From NCBI GenBank assembly GCA_045654565.1, contig JAZONP010000183.1, forward strand, positions 1-28,584: a stretch of DNA of 28,584 nucleotides. The letters are read 5' to 3'. The notes beneath the pieces are model-generated. The model saw only the letters and a list, made by a program, of their open reading frames with translations. It did not search any database and was not told the origin of the DNA. How positions within the stretch are numbered: the first letter of the stretch is position 1; the number at the start of each line of letters is the position of its first letter. The position numbers and the translations under genes are program-made. Positions 6,693 through 15,429 of the stretch are shown here, in pieces. The stretch comes from UBA1189 sp045654565 (lineage in GTDB: Bacteria > Bacteroidota > Bacteroidia > Bacteroidales > Bacteroidaceae).

Positions 6693-8285
6693 ATGAAGAA
6701 GAATTACTTTTCAGCTTTATTTGCCGCCTTGATGCTGTTCGTAGCTATGCCCGTTACAGCACAGGTAAGTGGTATGAGTGACCTTTTTGGTAAGTACAAA
6801 TTTACCGCAACTATTGAGACCACAGCTGCCGGTGAAGCACACAAGGATTTGTGGAAGAACGACTGCGAGGTAATCATCACAAAAGGTGCTGGTGGAGCTC
6901 CTGCTTGTGTTAAGGGACTTTTGGGCGCAACCGAGGACCAGACAGTATCTAGCATCAATCTTGACGAGAACAAATTTTTCGTTATTAACCCCAACCCTAA
7001 CTATGGTTTGCTTTCTGCCAATCCTTACATCGGTGTTGCCGACATGACACTTGAGGACTTACAGATGTACACCATGGAGTATCATTACAACCCCGAGACA
7101 AAGGAAATCACTATTCCCAACTTCGCTATTTGCGAGTTCTCTTGGCCCGGCGGAGTAATGGCAGGAGAGGTATTGGCTAATGTATCAAATGTAAAATTGG
7201 TGCTTCTTGAGGCTGAAGAAGTTGCAATCCCCGAGATTGAGGGTGAGTGGTCTTTCAAGCCCTACAGCTTGGGCTATGTTAGAAACGACTCTACTTTCGT
7301 CTATGAGTTCAAGATGAACCTTGTCGCAAAGGATGACACAAAGAAGTTGTACGATGCAACATTCAACTTCGAAGGCTTTGAGCCCTTCACTCTGGAGGCT
7401 ACATTCAATGGCGTTGATTTGATCATTCCTTTCAACAACCAGTATCTTGATGCAGAAAAGAAGATTCGTCTCGGTGTAAAGGCAACTACTCAGGAGATGA
7501 CACTTATCAAGGAAGGTCAGCTTTCATTCAGCTACAGCAGCCCCACATTGATGTGGCAGGGTGACTATGTTGTTATCCGCAAGGATGTCATTACAACCGA
7601 AGAAGTTGACGGTGTTGTAGTCGAGAAAGAGTCGGCAGAAACACTCCAGCAGATCACTTATGGCTATCTCGAGCGCAAGGATCCCAATGCCTTTGACTGG
7701 GCTGGAACATATACCGTTAGCGTTAATGAGGTTGAGGACTTCTACGCTGAGGATGGTGCAGAATTCTCTAATAGCTTTGAAATGGAAATTGTAGCCTCTG
7801 CAGGTGGTTTTACCGTTACAAAGTTTGCAGGTTACGCAAGCGAATACTATCCTTCAATTGAGTTAGTTCCTGGCGCAGATGGCAAGTCTGCAACTATGGA
7901 ATTGGGTAGCAGCTACTATGGATTCACCATTCTCCAATCTTTTGGTGAAGTTAGCGTTGATGGTGGTACTGATTATGCTTACCATGTACTTACCGATGCA
8001 AACAGTGAGTCTACATATCTGAAACTCACAGTTAACGAGGATGGCACCATTTCTATCGAGGACTTCACCGTGTCTTACTATCTTTGGAATGCTGACTCTT
8101 ATGACTCAATCGTTCTTATGACAGGAGTTACCGCCACAAAGAAGGAGGCTACAGATGGCATTGAAAACATTGCAGTAGAGAACAAGGCTGTTAAGGGTAT
8201 CTTCGATCTCCTTGGCCGTAAGCTCGATGCTATCACCGCTCCTGGCCTTTACATCGTAAACGGCAATAAAGTTGTGGTTAAGTAA
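6693..8285 (+). CDS. Secreted beta-rich protein with three internal repeats and a type IX-like C-terminal tail
   Basis: No specific function is recognised. The 530-residue protein starts with a signal peptide (MKKNYF, hydrophobic core, cleavage probable near TAQ at 22-24). Three regions begin with a similar G-x-[WY]-x-[FV] strand: GKYKFTA (33), GEWSFKP (184) and GTYTVSV (338). Each continues for 120-150 residues of alternating hydrophobic strands, reminiscent of calycin-like domains in Prevotella and Bacteroides secreted proteins. The last 40 residues contain VKGIFDLLGRKL and APGLYIVNGNKVVVK, typical of short Por/type IX sorting-like tails, so outer-membrane export or surface anchoring is likely. 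The protein is acidic and has few cysteines. It has its own promoter and a terminator that abuts the SusC promoter. Its link to the SusCD operon is positional only. Confidence 0.85.
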   Translation: MKKNYFSALFAALMLFVAMPVTAQVSGMSDLFGKYKFTATIETTAAGEAHKDLWKNDCEVIITKGAGGAPACVKGLLGATEDQTVSSINLDENKFFVINPNPNYGLLSANPYIGVADMTLEDLQMYTMEYHYNPETKEITIPNFAICEFSWPGGVMAGEVLANVSNVKLVLLEAEEVAIPEIEGEWSFKPYSLGYVRNDSTFVYEFKMNLVAKDDTKKLYDATFNFEGFEPFTLEATFNGVDLIIPFNNQYLDAEKKIRLGVKATTQEMTLIKEGQLSFSYSSPTLMWQGDYVVIRKDVITTEEVDGVVVEKESAETLQQITYGYLERKDPNAFDWAGTYTVSVNEVEDFYAEDGAEFSNSFEMEIVASAGGFTVTKFAGYASEYYPSIELVPGADGKSATMELGSSYYGFTILQSFGEVSVDGGTDYAYHVLTDANSESTYLKLTVNEDGTISIEDFTVSYYLWNADSYDSIVLMTGVTATKKEATDGIENIAVENKAVKGIFDLLGRKLDAITAPGLYIVNGNKVVVK

Positions 8286-8365
8286 GAGCCAAACGAGAAC
8301 AGTTCAAACGAAGTCACAGAACTTGTAAAGTAAGAAGTTCTTACCCGAACACATCTAATTAAGTT

Positions 8366-8402
8366 AAAGTGCTTTCCATATTTGTGGGGAGCACTTTTTT
8401 TT
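8366..8402 (+). terminator. Hairpin terminator after the secreted protein gene
   Basis: AAAGTGCTTTCC (8366-8377) pairs with GGGGAGCACTTT (8386-8397), including two G-T pairs, around a loop of about 8 bases. It runs into an eight-T tract ending at 8402. This is a classic intrinsic terminator shape. The loop contains the -33 element of the next promoter. Confidence 0.82.
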
Positions 8403-8412
8403 GCTACCTTTG
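8381..8412 (+). promoter_or_regulatory. Promoter of the susC-susD-M16 operon
   Basis: TTTG (8381-8384), 20 bases, then TACCTTTG (8405-8412) matches the Bacteroidota housekeeping promoter at both elements. The expected start is near 8418, giving a leader of about 50 bases. The upstream element lies in the loop and right arm of the preceding terminator. No operator or antisense regulator was recognised. Confidence 0.75.
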
Positions 8413-8466
8413 CCAATTATTAATATATTAGGCGTATTGGAATAATAAGAACTTAACAAAACATAC

Positions 8467-11400
8467 ATGAACAAGACGATTCACACGACAACTTTTATCG
8501 GCAAGCTATGCAGTTTATTGCTGATGTTGCTGCTCGTAACTCCTGCTCTCGCTAGTAGCGCCAAAGATGGCGACAAGGTAGTGTCAGGTGTTGTGATTGA
8601 CAAAAAGACCAAAGAGCCTATGATTGGTGTCAATGTGGCCATTTGGAAGGATGGTGAAATTGCCGTCGGAACTTCGACCGACTTTGATGGTGCATTCCAC
8701 CTCGCTCTTGCTTCCTCCATCACCAACTTTGAGGTGAAAATCTCATACATGGGCTACAAGGAATTGGCTTTCAATTCCCAATCGCACAAGCTCGAATCAA
8801 TGCTGATTGAATTTGAGGAGGATGCCAACACGTTGAGCGACGTTGTGGTAACTGGTTTTGTCACCAAGAACAAAGAGACATTTACTGGTTCAGTGACGGA
8901 GATGTCGGGCATCGAATTGCGACAGGTATCGGGAACGAACCTCATCGGTGCCATCTCTGCTTTAACACCTGGTATGGCCATGGTGCAGAACACCAGCCAG
9001 GGATCTAACCCCAACCATACGCCCGAGTTGGTATTACGCGGTATGAGTTCATTCTCAAATAGCGGCCAGCAGGTAAACCAACCCACTATCATTCTCGACG
9101 GTACGGAGATTACCATGCAGGACCTCTATGACCTCGACATCAACGAGATAGAAAAAATCACTGTACTGAAGGATGCCTCGGCTACTGCACTCTATGGCTC
9201 AAAAGCTGCCAATGGTGTGATTGTCATCACCCGTAAACCCATCCAGGAAAGCACCGTGCGTGTACAGTACAACTTCACCGGCAATCTGCAGTTCCCCGTA
9301 TTGGGCGACTACAATGTGCTCAATGCTCGCGAGAAGCTCGAATATGAGCGCTTGGCAGGGCTCTACGATGCCAAAGGAGCAATAAGTTCGACGACAGGAC
9401 TCCCCCTACAGTACGAGTACGACGAGATTTACAATAATCGTTACAAGCTCATTGCCGCAGGATTGAATAGTGACTGGTTGTCACAACCTGCACGTACAGC
9501 ATTCTCCAATGACCACTCATTGCGTGTATATGGTGGTGTGTCCAACTTGCGCTACGAGCTCACGGGCCGCTTTGGCGACACTCGAGGTGTAATGAAAGAT
9601 GACTACCGCAAGCGCTATAACTTGGGATTCAAACTCGACTACCATGTGGGTACATTGGTTTTGTCAAACCGCACCACATACCAAGAGGTTAGCACCAAAG
9701 ACACCCCCTATGGCTCATTCTCACAGTATGTAGAGATGAACCCCTACGACAGAATCTATAATGCAGACGGCACGGTCAACACCGACCTCACATGGGATCT
9801 CGACAATCCTGTCTACGAGGCTACTTTGGGCAGTTTCTCCAAGAGTGCAACACGCACATTGAGCAATAGCACAGACTTGCGTTGGGACATCAGCAAGATG
9901 TTCCTCCTCACAGGACACTTCAACGTATCCAGCGATATGGGTTCAATGGACAACTTCACATCGCCCAAGTCGCTGCTCTACAAGAATGAGACCGACCTCT
10001 CCAAAAAGGGACAGTACACCAAAGGCATGTCGAATGGCGTCAGCTATAATGGAAACGTGGTAGGTACATTCAACAAGTTCTTCCAAGACGAGTCACTTAT
10101 CAGCCTTTCTACCGGTTGGGAAATCAATTATGGCAAAAGCAGTAGCGAGACCATACAGGCCATCGGTTTCTTCAACGACCACTTGTCATACATCGGTAAT
10201 GCGGTAAGCTATCCCGCCAGTGATAAACCCTATGGATCACAATCAGAAACCGCCGATGTAGGTGCTTTCGTGACAGGTAATATGTCATGGCGTAACCGCT
10301 ACTTCGTGGATGGAACATGGCGTACTACCGGATCTTCTCAGTTCGGCGAAAACAACCGCTATGGACACTTCTGGTCGGGTGGTATGGGTTGGAACATCCT
10401 CAATGAGCCCTTCATGAAGCAGGCCAAGAAACACTTTGACATCTTCAAAGTGCGTGGCAGCACTGGATACACAGGTAAGGTAAGCTTCAGCCCCTTCCAG
10501 GCAATGACGATGTATCAGTACAACAACAGCTATGAATACAAGAACGGCATAGGTGCCATACCCATCACCATCGGTAATATCGATCTGACATGGGAACGTA
10601 CGATGAACTACAACGTGGGACTTGACTTGAGCATGTTTGACCGTCGTTTGAACTTCACTGCCGATGCTTATATCCGTAATACCACAGACCTTCTGCTTGA
10701 CAAATCATTCGCTCCCTCAACAGGTGTTACAAGCGCAAAGGCCAACTTGGGCGAGTTGCAGAACAAAGGTATCGAGTTCCAACTCGATGGTTACGTCATC
10801 CGCAACAATGACTTCTACTGGCGCTTGGCTACCATGGGCTATATGAACCGCAACAAGATCACCAAGATTGACAATGCATTGGAGGAAATCAACAAACAGA
10901 ACCAAGCCAATGCATCATTGAGCCTTGCTCCGCTACCTCAATATGCAGAAGGCGAGAGTGTGACTGCGCTCAAGCTCGTGAGATCGGCAGGTATTGATCC
11001 GGCTACGGGTAAGGAGGTCTATATCAAGCGAGACGGAACACTAACCTTTGAATATGACCCCGCAGACCGTGTGCTCATCGGTGACACAGAACCGGCATTC
11101 AATGGCACATTTAGCACCAATGTCTATTGGAAAGGATTTAGCGTATATGCCATGTTCCACTATCGCATGGGAGCCTGGGTTTATAACACCACTCGCGCAA
11201 GCAAGGTCGAGGGCTCTGACCCACAATATAATGCCGACAAGCGCGTGTTTGACGACCGTTGGAAACAGCCGGGTGATGTGGCATTCTATAAGAATATTGC
11301 AGATAGCAGCCGCCCCGAGCAGACCACCCGCTTTGCCGAGTTGGAGAACACCTTGACATTGGGTTCACTGAACTTTAGTTACGAGTTCAGCGATGAGGTG

Positions 11401-11541
11401 TGCAAGTCATTGCATCTAAGAAACATACGCACAGGTATCAACTTTACCGACATACTGAGATTGTCAACCGTGAAGATTGAGCGAGGTACCGACTACCTTT
11501 ACAGTCAGGGTTTTGAACTTTTCTTGAATGTGACACTATAA
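8467..11541 (+). CDS. SusC/RagA family TonB-dependent outer-membrane transporter
   Basis: This 1024-residue protein has a signal peptide (about 1-32), an N-terminal carboxypeptidase-regulatory-like beta domain (about 37-118, starting VVSGVVIDKKTKEPMIGV), a TonB-box-like stretch around DVVVTG (125-130), and a plug domain ending in the SusC signature ATALYGSKAANGVIVITRKP (239-258). A 22-strand barrel with aromatic-rich strands fills the rest and ends FELFLNVTL. Length is normal for SusC proteins (about 1000). It would use TonB energy to import a ligand too large for porins, with the downstream SusD as a lid. It has its own strong promoter and is first in a five-gene operon, with SusD starting 12 bases later. 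The substrate cannot be read from the sequence; peptide is inferred from the operon's protease. Confidence 0.95.
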   Translation: MNKTIHTTTFIGKLCSLLLMLLLVTPALASSAKDGDKVVSGVVIDKKTKEPMIGVNVAIWKDGEIAVGTSTDFDGAFHLALASSITNFEVKISYMGYKELAFNSQSHKLESMLIEFEEDANTLSDVVVTGFVTKNKETFTGSVTEMSGIELRQVSGTNLIGAISALTPGMAMVQNTSQGSNPNHTPELVLRGMSSFSNSGQQVNQPTIILDGTEITMQDLYDLDINEIEKITVLKDASATALYGSKAANGVIVITRKPIQESTVRVQYNFTGNLQFPVLGDYNVLNAREKLEYERLAGLYDAKGAISSTTGLPLQYEYDEIYNNRYKLIAAGLNSDWLSQPARTAFSNDHSLRVYGGVSNLRYELTGRFGDTRGVMKDDYRKRYNLGFKLDYHVGTLVLSNRTTYQEVSTKDTPYGSFSQYVEMNPYDRIYNADGTVNTDLTWDLDNPVYEATLGSFSKSATRTLSNSTDLRWDISKMFLLTGHFNVSSDMGSMDNFTSPKSLLYKNETDLSKKGQYTKGMSNGVSYNGNVVGTFNKFFQDESLISLSTGWEINYGKSSSETIQAIGFFNDHLSYIGNAVSYPASDKPYGSQSETADVGAFVTGNMSWRNRYFVDGTWRTTGSSQFGENNRYGHFWSGGMGWNILNEPFMKQAKKHFDIFKVRGSTGYTGKVSFSPFQAMTMYQYNNSYEYKNGIGAIPITIGNIDLTWERTMNYNVGLDLSMFDRRLNFTADAYIRNTTDLLLDKSFAPSTGVTSAKANLGELQNKGIEFQLDGYVIRNNDFYWRLATMGYMNRNKITKIDNALEEINKQNQANASLSLAPLPQYAEGESVTALKLVRSAGIDPATGKEVYIKRDGTLTFEYDPADRVLIGDTEPAFNGTFSTNVYWKGFSVYAMFHYRMGAWVYNTTRASKVEGSDPQYNADKRVFDDRWKQPGDVAFYKNIADSSRPEQTTRFAELENTLTLGSLNFSYEFSDEVCKSLHLRNIRTGINFTDILRLSTVKIERGTDYLYSQGFELFLNVTL

Positions 11542-11553
11542 GGACGAAGAACT

Positions 11554-13008
11554 ATGAAGAAAATACTATATATAATATCTTTAGTAGCTACGTTGTTGAC
11601 AACAGCATCGTGCGAAGATTTTCTTAATATCACTCCCGAAGGACAAGCCAAGCGTGATGAGTTGCTCTTGACTACCGAAGGTTTGGAAGAGGCAATGTAT
11701 GGCGTATATGCTCAGTTGCGCTCCACAACCTTGTATGGACAGGAACTCCACTTCCAAACATTGGAAGTAATGGCGCACAACATGCATTGCGATGGCAACA
11801 CAGCCATCATGGCATTGGGTGAGTTTGACTATCAGAACACAAGTGTCAAGAGCCTATTTGAAGGAATTTGGACAGCAATGTACAAAAATATCTCCAACGC
11901 CAACAGCATACTCAATTCTCCGCTTATAGTGGATGCGCAGGAATTCCCATACACCATTTATAAAGGTGAAGCCTTGGGATTGCGTGCCTTCATGCACTTC
12001 GACTTGGTACGCCTCTTTGCCAAGCAGTATACTCTGAATCCCAATGCAGAGGGAATCCCCTATGCCACAGAGTTTTCTCTAAAGACACCCGAGTTTGAAA
12101 GCCTTCAGAAGAACTATGAGCATATCATTGCCGATCTGCTTGAAGCAGAACGTCTTCTTGACGACGAAGAGAAGTATGAAGGAGAGAGCAACTACATGCT
12201 CGACCGTCAGATACATTTCAACAAGTATGCTGTGAAAGCCACATTGGCAAGAGTGTACCTAACCATGGGTGATAAGGAAAATGCTGCCAAGTATGCCAAG
12301 GAGGTTATTGATGATAAGAAGTATTACCTGAAGGAGATGACAGAGGTTAAGGATGACCTTGCCGGTGTCCTTTCGAAGAAGGAGTGTATCTTTGGTGTAT
12401 ATTATGCGGGATTCTTCACACAAGTGTACGAGAAACTCCACAAGACCACCACTTTCTACTCACTCAATTTGCGTAATGATTTCAAGGACACCTACAACAA
12501 GGACCACTTGGGCAACGACTATAGATTGAGTTCTTACTTCACAACCGCCACTTTAGGTAGTGCACAAGTGGATCGCTTAAGCAAACTGACCGACATCTAC
12601 GAATTGGACAACAATGTCGCAGCCCGTCCTTTGGACCTAATCCTCGGCATCAACATGATAAGAATCCCTGAGATGTATTACATCATGGCCGAAGCCATGT
12701 TGGAGAAGGACGCCGAATTGGCGTTGGAATACTACAATGCGGTACGTACCCATCGTGGACTTGAGCCACTACCCACGGAAGTTTTGGATGAAAACACTGG
12801 AGAACTGGTTAACCGCCCCTTGACATTGCAGCACATCAATGAAGAACGCTTCAAGGAATATTTTGGCGAAGGACAACTCTTCTTTAACATGAAACGTCTT
12901 AACCAAGATATCATTTCGTTTGACAATGCCATAACCTATAAGGCTGACGGGGAGAAGAATATATATGTTGTGCCCATCCCTGACATTGAAATAGAAAACC
13001 GTTTTTAA
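11554..13008 (+). CDS. SusD/RagB family outer-membrane lipoprotein
   Basis: This 484-residue protein has a lipoprotein signal peptide with the lipidated Cys at position 20 (TTASC), followed by EDFLNITPEGQ, typical of SusD N-termini. The helical middle region carries the TPR-like scaffold (for example FPYTIYKGEALGLRAFMHFDLVRLFA), and the C-terminal half has the usual RIPEMYYIMAEAML helix and the NEERFKEYFGEGQLFFNMKRL segment. SusD proteins sit as a lid on SusC at the cell surface and bind the ligand. The ending (PIPDIEIENRF) is a variant of the usual SusD terminus. It lies between SusC (12-base gap) and the DUF4843 lipoprotein (23-base gap). Confidence 0.94.
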   Translation: MKKILYIISLVATLLTTASCEDFLNITPEGQAKRDELLLTTEGLEEAMYGVYAQLRSTTLYGQELHFQTLEVMAHNMHCDGNTAIMALGEFDYQNTSVKSLFEGIWTAMYKNISNANSILNSPLIVDAQEFPYTIYKGEALGLRAFMHFDLVRLFAKQYTLNPNAEGIPYATEFSLKTPEFESLQKNYEHIIADLLEAERLLDDEEKYEGESNYMLDRQIHFNKYAVKATLARVYLTMGDKENAAKYAKEVIDDKKYYLKEMTEVKDDLAGVLSKKECIFGVYYAGFFTQVYEKLHKTTTFYSLNLRNDFKDTYNKDHLGNDYRLSSYFTTATLGSAQVDRLSKLTDIYELDNNVAARPLDLILGINMIRIPEMYYIMAEAMLEKDAELALEYYNAVRTHRGLEPLPTEVLDENTGELVNRPLTLQHINEERFKEYFGEGQLFFNMKRLNQDIISFDNAITYKADGEKNIYVVPIPDIEIENRF

Positions 13009-13031
13009 AACCGCATAAAATCAACCGATTT

Positions 13032-13868
13032 ATGAAGAATCTATTTAAGTATATCATACTATCGCTTGTAGGGGTAATCTGCTTCACTGCATGTAGCGAA
13101 ACAGAATATCTCAAGTTTGATGCATCACACAATGGAGTCTACTTTACACAAGAAAAGCTGAAGTACTCTTTCAGTGTTACCGCTGATTCTATCCGTTCTT
13201 ATCTGTTCAAGATGCCCATACAAATATTGGGGCGCACCAGCAGTGTAGAACGTGAAGTGGCATATCGTGTAAACCCCGACTCTACCGATGCTGTAGAAGG
13301 AGTCCACTACACATTAGGAAAAGCCATTATCGCCCCAGACTCCATCACAGGATATATCCCTATCACCATCTTGAGGGATAACCTCAAGGGAAGTTATCAT
13401 GATGGATACACGACTTATCGTCTTTACATCGAATTGGATGAGAATGAAAATTTCATCCCGACACTTGACACATTGAGCCAAGGCCGTCTGTTGCAGTTTG
13501 ACAATGCCATTGATATACCCGAATGGGTTGATTACAAAGGAGATAAGATTTGGAGACCGGGAAATCCTCACCCAGATCTCGGCAGTTGGCATCCATATAC
13601 CTTCATAAAGTTGGTGGAGCAGTTCCATACCATCAAAGACGTAGAAAACATGTACGAGACATACCAAAAGATGGTGGCGTATTATGGCGGTGAGAACTTG
13701 GAGAAGGTACCATACGCTGCCTTTAACCCATATACTCATATCATGCGCAAGTATGTGTTTGCTCCATTGTATGAATACTTCAGCAATGAGGCTAACAAAG
13801 ATGAGATAAAGGAAAAGTATCCTGACTATCCGTTTGATTTCCCCAACCCATATGAAGATCATGAGTAA
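13032..13868 (+). CDS. DUF4843 domain lipoprotein
   Basis: This 278-residue protein has a lipobox ending at Cys21 (CFTAC) and an N-terminal immunoglobulin-like beta region (about 30-155) with stretches such as YRVNPDSTDAVEGVHYTL and YIPITILRDN, characteristic of DUF4843. It then has a helical, tyrosine-rich C-terminal part. These proteins are regularly encoded right after SusCD with a PKD-like partner and are expected to be surface or outer-membrane accessory binding proteins. No catalytic motif is seen. The stop codon overlaps an ATG (13861) in the frame of the next gene. Coding sequence here is more AT-rich than in susC. Ligand and function are not established. Confidence 0.82.
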   Translation: MKNLFKYIILSLVGVICFTACSETEYLKFDASHNGVYFTQEKLKYSFSVTADSIRSYLFKMPIQILGRTSSVEREVAYRVNPDSTDAVEGVHYTLGKAIIAPDSITGYIPITILRDNLKGSYHDGYTTYRLYIELDENENFIPTLDTLSQGRLLQFDNAIDIPEWVDYKGDKIWRPGNPHPDLGSWHPYTFIKLVEQFHTIKDVENMYETYQKMVAYYGGENLEKVPYAAFNPYTHIMRKYVFAPLYEYFSNEANKDEIKEKYPDYPFDFPNPYEDHE

Positions 13869-13890
13869 GTCTTATAACACATTGAATCGT

Positions 13891-15420
13891 ATGAAGATAA
13901 ATAAATATTTCCTTCTTGCTTTAGCAGTATTCGCTTTCGTTTCATGCTTTGAAGATGAGAGTACAGACGCCACCAATCCTATTGCTGAAATCACAATTGA
14001 TGTGAACAGCATGAAGAAGGTATACAATATAGACCAAAATGATTCACTAATAATTAAACCTATAGTGATTCAGTCTAAAGAAAAAGAGTTACCTCTTTCC
14101 TATGCTTGGGAACTTAACCAGGAGATTGTTTCTGAAGAGAAGGAATTTCGCTATAAGGGAACAATCCTTGGTACATACAATGGCCGATTAATTGTCTCAA
14201 ATGAAGATGGGAAAGCTTTCTATACCTTTACCTTAAATGTTAACTCTCCCTACGAGTATGGTATATTGGTACTCAGTAAAGATATAGAAGAACGCCCCCA
14301 TATCGCCTTCATGCAGGAACCGATGACAGAAGGAGAAGAAAAGAAATTCTACGATGAGAACTGCTTGGAGAAAAATAATGAAGAACAATTCTTTGCATCA
14401 AACCCTTCGGATATTATTCAAACCACAGGAACTTTGATTGTTGCTTGTCAAGGTAAGGATGTCGATGCTGAGGATGGTGCTGCCATATATTTCTTGAACG
14501 AGAAGACCTTCGTAATGGAAAACTTGGTGGAATCTAAGGAATATCCAACGTTCAAGCCTACTAAACTGCTCACTCCGCAGGGGAGCTATGAGGGCAGTGC
14601 GTATCCCGTACTCTCAGACGACGGCAAGATGTACTCTCTACCCACCTACAATGCAGTATTGCAACCCTCGCATAAATTAACATCCACTTATGCACAAACA
14701 GGCTTTGCTGTAGGTGATGCCGTCTATAATGACATTATTGTATGGGATAAAGAGGTAAATGGTCTTGTCTGCTTGTATAATGGTTATGGTCCTTACTATT
14801 GTGGGTATAAATATCTACTCCAACGAGACTCATTATCGACTGACGAATATTATACTAAGAACTTCAGTAAACTGAAGGGCTTACGTACACTTGTATATAT
14901 AAATAAGACTAAGGAACAATTATCTAAGTCTCGACAAGAACTTATAGCCATCGTTGATGGAGCCAATATGAAACAAAAGATTGTCATTTCCACATTCTTT
15001 TGGCGCCAAATCGAGGGAAAAATCGGGGAATACGAGGTCTTAGACCATGGAAAGGGATTTCAAAAAGCAGCATCAAAAAGTTATTCTGTAATAAACGAAA
15101 AGACCCCTTGCATCGCAAATGCGACCTATGAAACTATGTTTTTTGCAGTTGGGAACAAAGTCATGAAGTGGTATTATTTTAAAGATAATAGCACACTTGA
15201 ACAAGCTGAAGAGTTGCTCAAAGTTGGTAGCGATAATGCTGTCATTACTTCTTTTACGATCAGTGAAGACCACAAGAAGACCTATGTAGCCTTCTATGAA
15301 CCGACCCAAGAAGGAAAGAATGGTTGCGTATGGGTATTCGATACCAATTCCGGTGAAGTGCTTGAGGAGTATAATAACGTATGCTATCAGCCCGTAAAAG
15401 TGATCTACAAGAAGAAATAA
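13891..15420 (+). CDS. PKD-like family lipoprotein
   Basis: Translated from the ATG at 13891, the protein has 509 residues and a compact lipoprotein signal (MKINKYFLLALAVFAF, Cys19). An in-frame ATG at 13861, overlapping the previous stop, would add ten residues and is a possible alternative because it would give translational coupling. The first ORF methionine (13834) is too far inside the preceding gene to be preferred. After the signal come one or two PKD/Ig-like beta domains (about 25-130, with LSYAWELNQEIV). A long beta-rich region follows, possibly propeller-like, with repeated aromatic strands. Such proteins accompany SusCD and DUF4843 partners, probably as surface ligand-binding lipoproteins. 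Substrate unknown. GC content is clearly lower than in susC and the following protease gene. Confidence 0.82.
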   Translation: MKINKYFLLALAVFAFVSCFEDESTDATNPIAEITIDVNSMKKVYNIDQNDSLIIKPIVIQSKEKELPLSYAWELNQEIVSEEKEFRYKGTILGTYNGRLIVSNEDGKAFYTFTLNVNSPYEYGILVLSKDIEERPHIAFMQEPMTEGEEKKFYDENCLEKNNEEQFFASNPSDIIQTTGTLIVACQGKDVDAEDGAAIYFLNEKTFVMENLVESKEYPTFKPTKLLTPQGSYEGSAYPVLSDDGKMYSLPTYNAVLQPSHKLTSTYAQTGFAVGDAVYNDIIVWDKEVNGLVCLYNGYGPYYCGYKYLLQRDSLSTDEYYTKNFSKLKGLRTLVYINKTKEQLSKSRQELIAIVDGANMKQKIVISTFFWRQIEGKIGEYEVLDHGKGFQKAASKSYSVINEKTPCIANATYETMFFAVGNKVMKWYYFKDNSTLEQAEELLKVGSDNAVITSFTISEDHKKTYVAFYEPTQEGKNGCVWVFDTNSGEVLEEYNNVCYQPVKVIYKKK

Positions 15421-15429
15421 TCAATTGAA

